Source: Sipunculus nudus
Lineage: Eukaryota; Annelida; Sipuncula; Golfingiida; Sipunculidae
Reading direction: 5' to 3'
Assembly: GCA_026874595.1 (NCBI GenBank)
Contig: CM049314.1
Location: forward strand, 78,665,300-78,729,299
DNA: 64,000 nt
Position numbers and translations under genes: made by a program. The notes under the pieces were generated by a model that was given only the letters and a program-made list of their open reading frames with translations, ran no database searches and was not told where the DNA came from. Shown piece after piece: positions 1 to 11,108 of the stretch; the first letter of the stretch is position 1, and every line of letters starts with the position of its first letter.

Positions 1-590
1 CGTTACTCAGGAGTTCCAGTAACAATTACAGCTTGACAATGGTAAGAAAGGTGATTATAGAACCAGCGCGTGTTATGCCGTGACTCAAGAGTTTCGGTGA
101 CAATAACTTTTCAATGGTCAGCTGCTGTGAAATCTCTTAGCCGAAGAGTAGATCAAGAAATAAGTACCTGGTTCCTGACAAACAACTGAACAAATAAGGT
201 CACCTTAATGGCATTGTTAGAAATACTGCATTTTTCATTTTAAAAATCCTAGATCCAGATTGTTGATCTGGATAACCCCAAAATATAAACATTTATTCCT
301 TGTATCATTGCCGAGCTATCCTGGATATTTCATCAAAATCCAGTTATAACTTTTTTTAACAACAAGACAAAATAAAAACGCCGGTAAAATCATAACCTCC
401 GCCCTTAATTAAAGCAAGGTAGACGTCTTCACGAAGAACGTGAGAAAACTTGTATGGCGCTCTGACATAAGGCTCTGGGCAAACTAGGTTGAAGGTGAAC
501 GCGATGTTCGCTTCCACTGCTTTTTAACAACTGGCAGTTGAGCAGTTGTGCCAATATGAATATTTTTTTTTCCATCATGTTGAAACTGTT
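1..590. other. No gene seen; non-coding flank
   Basis: No coding signal, RNA gene or named repeat is recognised. Two imperfect ~22-bp direct repeats (from about 5 and 83, both starting ACTCA.GAGTT) are the only structure seen. Confidence 0.5.
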
Positions 591-682
591 TTAGGCTTGG
601 TGTATCAGCATAAAAGGTTTAAGAACATTGATATGACTATGCTGCAAAATCTCTGAGCCAGGGAGTAGATAAAAAAAAAAGT

Positions 683-850
683 CAAAGGCCTGGTGTGTGA
701 TTATGAGTTCTGTAGGTACAAGGCCTGGTGTGAGAGTAGGAATTCTGTAAGTACAAGGCCTGGTGTGAGAAGAGTTCTGTATGTACAAGGCATTGTGTAG
801 GAATATGAGTTATGCACGTACAAGGCGTGTGGTAAGATTAAGCACTATAA
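683..850. repeat. ~35-bp minisatellite, left part
   Basis: About four to five imperfect units of roughly 35 bp built on AAGGCCTGGTGTGAGA followed by GAATTCTGTAAGTAC-like sequence. The same array resumes at 4006, so it was split by the 3.15-kb element at 851-4005. Short open frames here are by-products of the repetition. Confidence 0.85.
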
Positions 851-3800
851 CAAGGGACCCATGGGTCACGGCGCTCAGCTGATCGTGATTGGACTATAAA
901 TGTTTCTCCACTGTGATACTATATCGAGTCGATAAAGCTTATGAATATCATGTACATGTTAGGCTATTATAAAGGAATGTAATGTAATATGTGAGTAAAT
1001 GATAAATGAAATTACCTGACTGATGGATTAATAGAGTCAAATAAAGTGGTTTATTTTTTATTTATTTAGGAGGGGTTGAAAATTGTGATATATTTGAGCA
1101 AATATGAATGCAATGACAACAGTAATAAGCAGTAGTAGAATGATGATAAGGCTATTTGTTGAAGGATCTAAAGTGTATGGTAGTCTGCAAGCGTTCAATT
1201 TGACAGATATGATGTTATGATTAACTATGCTGATGAAGTGATTTATGAATATGTGACTGTATGACACAATATCTCTTTAGTCTTGACAAGGTACATTATT
1301 GTGATGCCCACTATGTCTACATATTACACAATATTGACATAATTTCTGGCATGTACATAGGTACCTATGGACGAATAGTTATACAAAATATTAAAGTATG
1401 AATATATCTGATACATCTTGTTCTTGCTTACTGAGGCTGACTTTGGGATGGGGTTCGGAGAAGGGAAAAGTGAGGGCAGCACGAAGGTGGATGTAGAAAT
1501 ATTCTATTGTAATGTTTTTCATTTATATAAGAATATGAAAAGCTAAGAGGAAAGGGGCCCTCCTACTTGGTTATAGTAAAGTTCTAAATATATGATTGCA
1601 AACAAATACTATGACAAGACTGTCATGAAGAAAAACAGTAAAAGTTTTGAGATACTGTGTTGCATACGAAAATTTATAGTTGGACAGGCAAGTGGACAGA
1701 ATGGACTAATACCTTTATTTCACTTTCAAGAGAATAATGCATTTAAGTTTAAATATAATCCTATTTTTTTAAGCAGATCCACTTTTTCCATTAAGAAGTT
1801 TTTATCTGAATCATTTTTTTTATTTACAGGTTTATAAATTTTTAATTAAAAAACCTGAAAATAAAAGTTAAAATATTAGAATTGTTGCAAAAGTTGCAAT
1901 CATTATATATACATAGTAAAAAACATTGGGTCATATTATGCATACACATATATTTTATTATTTTTAAATCATAAATGTTTAAACTGATTTTAAAAGAAAA
2001 TAATGCCACAACATGGCATCTACAAGAATATTCCTTGAATCACTATTAAAAAGTTTTGCACATTGGAGTTTTCAGGACATGCTTAATTTTATTCACCAAA
2101 ATAAAATAAAAGTAAATTTGATAAAATAAAACATCTTTTCGAATAAAGTATACACACTGTTGGTTGAATGAGGGACAAACAATATCATTGTGCTAATTAC
2201 TAACCCAGTTTTAATTAATTACTGGAATTAATAGTCAATTTCACACCTGGTGAAGTTTTTACTCTTCTGAAGTAAGGAATTACTTATCTCATGAACATCC
2301 ACACTTTCACAGCAATACACCACTTTGTGGACACAATTAAATGTACACTTTAATCATTGTAACCCTGGTGGTACAATACAAAATCTAAAATGTAGCATGT
2401 CCAAGAATAAAATAAAATACAGAAAAATTATAACATTCATCTAGTTTATGCACCAGCTGGGGGGGGGGGGGATAAGTGCAGGGCAAAGGGGATTCTTAGC
2501 CTGCTAGTAGTGGCCAAGCTGGGCCAAGGCAAGCTGCCTGGGGTGGGTTACATAATGCAAGTGAAGGCTGTACTACTAGGTGGGCTAGATGTAAACAACA
2601 CTTGACATGGTGTATGAAAACATGAATAAAAGCTATTCATTCCAATCAATTTCTTTTGAATGTTCAGATTTTAAAAGATTAAATCCTTATGCATATATGC
2701 TGGGAAAATTAAATCAACAGTGCCAAAGTTGGACAAAATTTAAGGTATTGATTTTTTATTTATGCTAATAACTTGAAAAATTTGCAAAATTCAGATCTAA
2801 TTTTGTGTAAACAATTGAATCTTGATTAAATAAAGTTATATTCCTGAATAAAAGTCTCTAGGTTCAGCAATTCTCATGTTAGGTGAGTAAATATATTTCC
2901 TGATTTTTTTAAAAATTGCATTATGTTTTGGCCCATAACTTCAAAATAATACCCAATACTGACCTAATTTTTGGTATGTTCATAGAAAATGTATAAAAGA
3001 ATGTGATTACTAAATACGATCAAAAACAGATCAGTGGTTTTGATATTAGGCAGTCTTGAAGTGTAACAATGGCTTTTTTTTATGGAAAACAGAGTTTTTT
3101 TCCTTAATATCTCAAAGGAACAAAGTCCTAATGACCCAATTTTCGGTATGGTAGGAGATTTTGGGGACATCTAAAATTATGTCAACAGCCTGGGGAGCAT
3201 AGAGATGTGCACTGAATGACCTACAGTCATCAAAGTGGACTGCCTGACAATGTAAGGGAATACAACAAGAGCCTCCAAAAAAATTCAAGAATTAGCCTAA
3301 TTTTGCAGCTTTTATTTTCAGATTTTCACAGATTAAATCCTTATGTATACATGGTGTGAAAATTAAACCCACAGTACTTACAGGAAAAAAACGTGCCATG
3401 GCCAAAGTTGGGCAAATTTTAAGGTACCAATTTTATATTTTTTCCAATATTTAAAAAAAATTAACAAATTTTGATCTAATTTTCGTATACAATTAAATTT
3501 TTATTAATTAAAGTTGTATTACTGAAAAAAGTCCCTACCTTTAACACTTTTGGTCTTAAGTGACCAAATATCTTCCTGATTTTTTTACAAAGTCCATTAT
3601 GTTTGGGCCCATAACTTTTTTAAATTATATAATACTGACTTAATATCTGGCATGTACATAGGAACTATATAGAGGAATATTTATGGTGAATATGAAGAAA
3701 ACCAGATGAGTGGTTTTGATATTAGGCAGTCCTGAAGTGTGAAAATAGATTTCTAATAAAAAATTGAGGTTTTTCCTTAATATCTCAAAGGAACGAAGTC

Positions 3801-4005
3801 CTATTGACCCAATTTTTGGCATGGTAGGAGATTATGGGGACAACTAACTGTATGCCGAAATTCAGATTCGTAGGTCCAACGGTGTCGAAACGTGCCAGTC
3901 TTACGGACGGACATCCAGACGGACGGACGGACAGACAGACGGACGGATGACGGACAATGGACCATGACTATAGCTCAGATGACTTATAGTCAGCTGAGCT
4001 AAAAA
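851..4005 (-). mobile_element. 3.15-kb interspersed element, copy 1 (inverted relative to copy 2)
   Basis: Read on the minus strand it begins TTTTTAGCTCAGCTGACTAT and ends ATGGGTCCCTTG. It matches 57943-61053 in inverse orientation along nearly its whole length, including a poly-G run (2459-2471) and all ends. Near one end is a run of GTCCGTCCGTC. Inside, two diverged modules repeat the same text (for example CTAATATCAAAACCACT and CCTACCATNCCAAAAATTGG). GCTCAGCTGA lies close to both ends in inverted orientation, so a subterminal inverted repeat is possible. No reverse transcriptase or transposase motif is seen, and no clear target-site duplication. It is probably a non-autonomous element of unassigned class, inserted in the ~35-bp array. 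Confidence 0.8.
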
Positions 4006-4685
4006 CAAGGCCAGGTGTGAGAACAATTTATGTAAGTAAAAGGCCTGGTGTGAGAGTAGGAATTCTGTAGGTACAAGGCCTGGTATGAGAGTAGGAATTC
4101 TGTAAGTAAAAGGTGTCAGAAAGGTTCTATAAGTTCAAAGCCTGGTGTGAGAATAAGAGTTATGCAAGTACAAGGCCAGGCGTGAGATTAGAATCTTTAG
4201 AAAAGGCCAGGTGTGAGAACAAGTTATGTTAGTACAAGGCCTAGTGTGAGAGTAAAATTTCTGTTAGTACAAGGCCTGTTGTGAGATGGGTTCTGTATGT
4301 GCAATGCCTGGTGTGAGAATAAGAGTTATGCAAGTACAAGGCCTGTTGTTAGACTATGAACTGTAAAAACAAGGCCAGGAGTGAGAACAAGTTAAGAAAG
4401 TACAAGGCCTGGTGTGAGAGTAGGAATTCTGTAAGTACAAGGCCTGGTATGAGAGTAGGGATTCTGTAAGTAGAAGGCCTGGTGTGAATATATTAGGCCC
4501 AGATGTGAGTTTAAGAACTGTAAGTATAAAGCTTGGTGTGAGATCAAGAACTAAGTACAAGGCAAAGTGGGGGATCAAGAACTCCTAGTACAAGGCCTGG
4601 TATGTATGTATGGTATGTATGCCTTGAGTGAGAACATGAACTGTAAGTACGATGCCTGAAGTGAGATCCTATGCTGTATATAATT
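4006..4685. repeat. ~35-bp minisatellite, right part
   Basis: About 18-20 degenerate units of AAGGCCTGGTGTGAGA plus a variable GAACTGTAAGTAC-type half. It continues the array at 683-850. Units vary in length and sequence, which indicates an old array that is not being homogenised. Confidence 0.85.
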
Positions 4686-4689
4686 AGGT

Positions 4690-5535
4690 AAAGGTCTGGC
4701 AAAGAGTCACGAGGGTCAAGTGGATGGCCCAGGATGAGATGAAATGTAGATATCCACGTATCCTCATCCTCAACAGTAAAAATAATAACACTTTGTAAAA
4801 TAAAATTAACATTTATTTGTTCTAGCTAAACACATTATAACACACTATTACAGACATTGATATTCTGGGTTACCATCTGACTCAGGTCATATAATATTGC
4901 ACTTTATGTTCCTTTGAATTACATTTTCTGTCATGTGAAGGTAATAGATAAATATTCATTATTTACTGTAAGCTTCGGTGTGCACTTAACTCTACCTCAA
5001 ATCTGTAGCATTTACAAGCAATAATTTCTTTACAAAGCACTAAAATCATAAAAATGTCAGCTAAAGATGAGAGTTTACACATTTGAGACCAATAACATCT
5101 GGTTTTAAAAATGAACAAAAATGGACATTTAACTGCATCTCTCTGACCGTGGACCTTTATCATGAATTTACCTAATTAAATCTGATTTGTGCCAATTATA
5201 CAAGTTATATTATTATAATTGTTGAAACATAAGACAAACCTGACAATGCATTATAACATGGTGACCTTTGATAGAAACAATATATACGGCTATATCATCA
5301 CTTTACATAAATATGCATAAACAATAATATTATCTTATGCATGTTTGATGTTATTTATGAATGCTATGTAATACAAGTATACATGTTGTATTAATATTCT
5401 ACTTCCACTACTGATACACCTGCTATATGAACATAAATCCCTCTCCATGACAACCATTACCTCTAGCATCACACATCACTGCTTAATTTAAATAAAGGCC
5501 TTAATGGCTTCACAAAATTATGGAACATGGCCAGT
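4690..5535. other. No feature recognised
   Basis: AT-rich unique-looking DNA with no supported exon or repeat. Confidence 0.4.
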
Positions 5536-5536
5536 G

Positions 5537-5995
5537 ATCAAGTCCACTTTTTAAGGGAATAAGACTCAGACTTTGACTTGAGTGTCTTGAACTCAGACTT
5601 GCACTCGGAATAAAAAGGAGAGGACTTAATAAGGCCCAGGACAGAAATCAGGCCCAGTCCATCTCAAGCTCTGTTACATACCATAATAACATTTATGTAC
5701 ATGTGAGAACTACTTACAGAATATAAAAAAAAATAAAGAGCTTTGGGCCTGTATCGGGAGCTAAATGTTATTAAACCTTAAGTAAAAGGCATGTGTCAAC
5801 TAACATAAAACAACTGTGGTAATCTCAAAGTTCCATTTTAAATGTCTTTTTATAAAGAGATTTTTATTCTCAGGTTCCAGATGACTCATATTAATGAAGG
5901 TGGACTGGACCCTGAACCTCAAGACTTGGACTTGGTCTCAGACCCATGGAGCCTTGACTCAGACTTTTACTTGGACTTGAAAGTGTGGACTCGAC
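5537..5995. mobile_element. Possible small DNA element with imperfect inverted ends
   Basis: The left end (ATCAAGTCCACTTTTTAAG) and the reverse complement of the right end (GTCGAGTCCACACTTTCAAG) are alike, and both flanks are rich in GACTTG/ACTCAGACTT words. No matching target-site duplication was found, so this is a tentative call. Confidence 0.35.
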
Positions 5996-6173
5996 TACAT
6001 AACTGAACATGATATTAGATATAACCAGTGGCCAGACTGAGTAATATTACAAATTTTACTGACTGATGGTCAATAAAATTAAACCCAATTAAAGTGTTCA
6101 CTGGCATTTTTCACTGGGTTAACCTGCTTTTTTAATTATTTTGCTTATCACTGTAAACACAGTATTTACCAGT

Positions 6174-6177
<4 letters not shown>

Positions 6178-6228
<51 letters not shown>
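6178..6228. repeat. (AT)n microsatellite
   Basis: Uninterrupted alternating AT of about 50 bp. Confidence 0.95.
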
Positions 6229-6232
<4 letters not shown>

Positions 6233-6323
6233 TACCTTAATTAAAATAAGCCATGTGAAAGGTTGTCATTTTACTTGAGTAAGGCTGAATCCATATAAAC
6301 GTGTGTGTATATATTTACATATA

Positions 6324-6505
6324 CAGTGAAACCTCGTTGTGTCAAACTTGCTTAAGTCGAATACCCTGCTTATGTCGAAGTTACAGACTCGATATTCCGG
6401 ACAACTCTAGTTAAATTAATGATTAGATAAAACCCGCTTGTGTCGAACCTCGGATGTGCCGAAGTTTTCTGAGAGTCCCTTCGACTTCGACACGAGGTTT
6501 CACCG
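6324..6505. mobile_element. pogo/Tigger-like MITE (182 bp)
   Basis: Ends are inverted repeats: CAGTGAAACCTCGT at the left and, read on the other strand, CGGTGAAACCTCGTGTCGAA at the right. A TA dinucleotide flanks both sides (6322-6323 and 6506-6507), the target duplication of Tc1/mariner/pogo elements. The internal sequence repeats the theme TGTCGAA. There is no coding capacity. Terminal CAGTGAAACCTC is typical of Tigger/pogo-derived MITEs; the family assignment is from that similarity only. Confidence 0.8.
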
Positions 6506-6770
6506 TATATATATATATATATATATACAGGTATACAGTAAGTAAGAATAAATTAAACACTTGCTGATCTATTGATACATGGAGAGACTACACCATACTT
6601 TAATCCCAAACAACTATATCCCGTATAGGAAGTAAATATTAGTTTGTCCTAATATATATACACAAATATCTCAGTTTGATTATGCATTTGAATGATTGAG
6701 CACTTTATATTATCAGCCCCCATATTTAACTAAAATATACAGGAGTATTTCAGAAAGGCCCTCCCAACAA

Positions 6771-6772
<2 letters not shown>

Positions 6773-6813
<41 letters not shown>
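6773..6813. repeat. (AT)n microsatellite
   Basis: Alternating AT run of about 40 bp. Confidence 0.95.
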
Positions 6814-6816
<3 letters not shown>

Positions 6817-7099
6817 AAATATATGATACAGAATATGGTATGCTGCAAGTTATTTACAAACATGTAATAAATACCAGAGTATTTATCTTCTCTAAATCTA
6901 CATAATAAGTTAACTGAAATGCCATGAAGTAAAATGCTATTGTTGTATGATTTGCATATAAATGGAACTGCACTGAAACATCTTGAATAATTTTACAATG
7001 GGTAACACAAATAGGGTACAAATTCATGCAAGGAATGACAAAAATGTGAATCTCAAAAGAGGTACATGTACCAGTCAATCTATGTCTGCATACAAAGGG

Positions 7100-7812
7100 C
7101 ACTGCTGTCAATCAAAAGTACACCACTGTCAATTAGCCAATTAAAAGTACACTGCTTTCAATTAGCTGATCAAAAGTACACCCCTGCCAATTAGCTAATC
7201 AAAAGTACACCACTGTCGATTAGCCAATCAAAAGTACACCACTGTCAATTAGCCAATCAAAAGTACACCACTGTCAATTGGCCAATCAAAAGTACACCAC
7301 TGTCAATTAGCCAATCAAAAGTACACCACTGTCAATTAGCCAATCAAAAGTACACCACTGTCAATTAGCCAATTAAAAGTACACTGCTGTCAATTAGCTG
7401 ATCAAAAGTACACTGCTGTTGATTAGCCAATCAAAAGTACACCACTGTCAATTAGCCAATCAAAAGTACACCACTGTCAATTAGCCAATCAAAAGTACAC
7501 CACTGTCAATTAGCCAATCAAAAGTACACCACTGTCAATTAGCCAATCAAAAGTACACCACTGTCAATTAGCCAATCAAAAGTACATCACTGTCAATTAG
7601 CCAATCAAAAGTACACCACTGTCAATAAGCCAATAAAAAGTACACCACTGTCAATTAGCCAATCAAAAGTACACTGCTGTCAATTAGCCAATCAAAAGTA
7701 CACCACTGTTGATTAGCCAATCAAAAGTACACCACTGTCAATTAGCCAATAAAAAGTACACTGCTGTCAATTAGCTGATCAAAAGTGCACTGCTGTTATA
7801 AGCCAATCAAAA
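7100..7812. repeat. 29-bp minisatellite with a CCAAT box in every unit
   Basis: About 24 units of 29 bp, built on AATTAGCCAATCAAAAGTAC followed by ACCACTGTC. Central units are nearly identical, with minor variants such as CTGCTGTTGATTAGCC and AGCTGATC. Each standard unit holds AGCCAATCA, which fits the NF-Y consensus (RRCCAATSR). It lies downstream of the SPRYD7 3' end. A regulatory role is not shown. Confidence 0.9.
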
Positions 7813-9165
7813 GCTGTTTGATGACCTTAACTTAGCTGTCTTACATGGCACTGAGGGACTATTTAAAATGTTGGGTATTACTTTCTATCAGATGATCAAA
7901 ATTGTCAATATATAGATACAGGGACATTGGTGATGCCCATACAATATATGACTAAGTATCAATATGTATCAATGTACTGGTAAACTGTTACAGTCCTATG
8001 GCAGTCTAAATATAAACATCAAATATCGTATCATATAAATATGACATTTGCTCAAATTAGCCTTAGCAGATTATCCTGTAATTGTATCATGAGTCTGTAG
8101 GAATTACTAAAATAAAAATGCTGAATTTTATGTATATACAGTAATAAAAGCTTTGCTTAGGCAAATATATCTTTCTCTAGCAAACACATGCCCATTAATC
8201 AATCGTATACATGGATTGATCACAAACTAAAATGTCTCATGAGGGTATCATTTCAATACTGATGAGTTGTAAACAATACGTTTCATGGACTAAAAAAATA
8301 AAAATTTTAACAGTGAAATGCATACATACTTATTGTGGGGTTCAGCTATAATTAGAGAAGCGGCTTTAAAAAGAGGAAATACAGTATATGTTTTTGCTCA
8401 CACTGTCATGCTGGAATGATAATTATGGCTTAAGCCACATTTGGTCATCACAAGAGGGTTGGTCCCTCCTTAAAGTTCACAGAATAAAATTACAACACAA
8501 TGAAAGCTTGTGTAAAATCTCATTTATTTATAATGAAGTTATTTTTTTACCTTGAGATTGATGTGATTTTCTTTAGTGGAGATTTTACTGCCATGCATAG
8601 TTAGCAAAGGAATGAATGCAGTTCTAGCAAATAAAGAAATGAGACATGAAATATTTCTCAGAAAAAAAAATTTTGGTAAATAATTATATTCAAAGAATCA
8701 AAAACTATTTTTCATTAATTATTATTCCGACTACAAATATTTGAGGATGATAGTCTTTTCTCTCCTGAAACAAATCACAAGGCTGGGTTGACCGGGTGTT
8801 GGTTGCTTTTATAATTAAACAATATATTAAAGGAATATTAACAGTACTGATTAACCCATGGCTTGGGTTACCACATCAATAACAGTTATAAAATAAGAGA
8901 TATGATATGTAATGTCATCAAGTAAGCTACTGTTTTTTTTTTTTGGCACACTGCAAAAATGAAAATATAGACACTTAAAGTTGAAGATAATCACTACCAA
9001 AACTTAAACCAGAAAAAAGTCAAATGCCCTATAAGCACTTAAATCTACTATTTTGGTAGCAGCTGACTGAGACCCATATCTCAAGGTAATGTTTACTCCA
9101 ATTAAATGGGTGTGTACATGTGTATGTGCGTGTAAAGGTATATGTGTACATGTGTATTTGTGCAA
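7813..9165. other. No feature recognised
   Basis: AT-rich DNA with no supported exon, RNA gene or tandem repeat. Confidence 0.4.
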
Positions 9166-9174
9166 ACAACCACT

Positions 9175-9390
9175 TTTTACTTAGACCATGAGTGGGTAGA
9201 GCAACTTCCTGGCAAAATCATGCAAGTTTAGGGTCCTCATGGGAAAGAAGATGCAATGGTATCTTTTTATTCTTCTTCATGGAGGCTACTCCTCAACCAC
9301 CAACTAACATTTATCTACTCTACAATGATTCCTGAAAGCCACCTAACCATAAGCAGGACCAGAGGTAAATGCCTCTTGAAATAAATTAAG
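9175..9390 (+). mobile_element. Possible degenerate tRNA-derived SINE
   Basis: GAGTGGGTAGAGCAACTTCC resembles a tRNA 5' half with an A box, followed by a decayed B-box-like AGTTTAGGGTCCTC about 30 bp on. The downstream body is unrecognised. No target duplication was found. Confidence 0.35.
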
Positions 9391-9578
9391 TATGTTACAT
9401 TTAATTTCATACATTCATATGCAAAACTGATTAACCATTTGCCTTAAGAAACATGCACAGAGACATATATTATATTGGATTTTATACACAAAGACTTAAA
9501 ATGCCGAGCTGGTGATGTCACTTATGATTAAGAATGATTCGCTGTCTGCTTTAAGAATCATACAACCGGATGCTGCAA

Positions 9579-9584
9579 TTTATT
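9579..9584 (-). promoter_or_regulatory. Candidate polyadenylation hexamer for SPRYD7
   Basis: AATAAA on the minus strand, about 465 bp past the SPRYD7 stop codon. It is the nearest canonical hexamer I noticed. No transcript evidence is available. Confidence 0.3.
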
Positions 9585-9870
9585 TTGCTGAGGCCATTCC
9601 TTGATTAACGATGAGACAATGTCAACGCTACTTTGGGAAGGACCCCTGCTGGTGGACCTAGTCATTAGCTAAATGAGCATGGTAGATAAATGGCTGCCCC
9701 TGTATCTGAGAATAATAAAAAAGACAAATTAATCTTCACATCAAGATCTCCTTTTGTTAGTGCATCTATGCTACAGGTTTAACTATGCCGATAATTCTGA
9801 AACTTATAAAGAATAATCATTGCAATAAAATTAGCAATTGATGTACAGCAGGTCATGACAGCTTTCACCA

Positions 9871-10031
9871 AGTCATGTGACATCTATCTTGTGGTCATGT
9901 GATAATCTTGTAGTCATGTAATGGTTGCCCTGTAGTCAAGTGACCATCTGTCACAAGGTCACATGACTTTTGTCTCATAGTCATGTGATTGCTGTCCTGA
10001 AGTCATGTGACAGTGGATATATAATCATATG
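9871..10031 (-). repeat. ~22-bp minisatellite of GTCATGTGA motifs in the SPRYD7 3' UTR
   Basis: Eight imperfect units spaced 19-23 bp (starts near 9871, 9893, 9912, 9934, 9957, 9979, 10001, 10022). Most carry GTCATGTGA, one is inverted as TCACATGAC. It begins less than 20 bp beyond the SPRYD7 stop, so it should be transcribed as 3' UTR. The core matches the M-box/E-box type bound by MITF/TFE factors in other animals, but repetition alone could explain the copies. Confidence 0.75.
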
Positions 10032-10048
10032 ATGAACACACTTGCTGC

Positions 10049-10146
10049 TTAAAGTAAGGATTTTTCTATCATGATTTCTGCAAATCCATCTGGAGGACTG
10101 TGGTAGAAGTTGCTGAACTGTACATCCATGGTAGCACCTTCATCAA
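10049..10146 (-). CDS. SPRYD7: SPRYD7 exon 5 (last coding exon and stop)
   Basis: 98 nt. The acceptor is TTTTTGTTACAG before TTGATGAAGG. The first two bases complete the Val codon split with exon 4, then 31 codons and TAA (10049-10051) follow. The peptide VDEGATMDVQFSNFYHSPP closely matches the C terminus of vertebrate SPRYD7 (..VDDSAILDCQFSEFYHTPP..). This is the end of the SPRY fold. Confidence 0.96.
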
Positions 10147-10195
10147 CTGTAACAAAAACACTAGTGTTAACCATTTGCAACTGCCAATAAATTTA

Positions 10196-10714
10196 GGCTA
10201 CATTTCCATAAGCGTGAACATGAGAGCAAAGGCAAACGTGAAAATGAGTTGTGACCCATTTACAGGGTGCGTTTCTATATAGGCAGCACCACACACAATT
10301 TCTAGTCTTTTCTGCAAAATTACATTATAGGAATTTACCAAAGTGAGTATTCCAGAATTAAAGGCATGTTTGAATCTATATTTATCTGAAATAAAGAATA
10401 TGGTGCTCAACAAATTCAAAGTTACTTTCCCTCTTTCATTTATAAATTCTACCAACCTCTCCATATCACCATCACTGAAAATCTTCTGTGTCTTAAGTAT
10501 GCTGGCTTTGCTTAATGGGTATGTGCTGCAAACACCAGGTTGCCCTCCCTTCGTGATGTCATTTTAAGAAATTCCCATACAAATACTGCCTGAAATGATG
10601 TTTGCTCTTGCCCTCACTATTTCACACATTGAAATGCGCCAGTGATATTACCATATAAGCAACTTTTATTATGCTCGCATTCACTCTCACAATCACGCTT
10701 AAGGAAAGGCAGCT
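10196..10714. mobile_element. DNA transposon remnant with ~43-bp imperfect TIRs (519 bp)
   Basis: The left end GGCTACATTTCCATAAGCGT and the reverse complement of the right end AGCTGCCTTTCCTTAAGCGT align over about 43 bp with roughly one mismatch in four. Flanking triplets are TTA and TAA, compatible with the TWA targets of PIF/Harbinger elements though not an exact duplication. It sits in SPRYD7 intron 4, 50 bp from the exon 5 acceptor. An 88-codon open frame on the minus strand (10198-10464) runs into a TIR and is not recognised. Confidence 0.6.
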
Positions 10715-11105
10715 TAATATAGTCATCAATATTACACAGTGTTACCAGACTGACTGGAGTCAAGACTGGCTATATGGGGCATGTATAATGTACATTTTAT
10801 TTAATTATACTTGCAGTCAAGTACATCTAGATGACCAGATTCTATATTACTTCTCCCACAATGAAAAATATTTAAAAGTTAGGGAATAAATCAGTTTTTG
10901 TTATTTTATGGAATCAAAGTGCAGATTTTCCAGGAGTTTCAAGGAAGACAGGGTAAATTTGTGTTATTCCAAGAAACAATAAAAATTCTAAGACTTTCCA
11001 GGAATCCATGTTGAGACGTGGTGATGTTAAACTTGATGACTGCCATTCACTCACCACAGGATGGTATAGGTCTGGGTGTGTGTCCTCACTAGTTCATGTT
11101 GTTTG
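10715..11105. other. SPRYD7 intron 4, no feature recognised
   Basis: Intronic sequence between the TIR element and the 61-bp array. No supported exon or repeat. Confidence 0.5.
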
Positions 11106-11108
11106 CCA

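Noticed and set aside
1058-1267. 69-residue open frame, also at 60637-60846, with a hydrophobic stretch
   Set aside because: It is present because both lie in copies of the same 3.1-kb element. The two differences are both amino-acid changing, there is no family match, and no sign of coding constraint.
10198-10464. 88-residue minus-strand frame as a transposase
   Set aside because: It runs into the element's terminal repeat and shows no catalytic motif, so it is not called as a gene.
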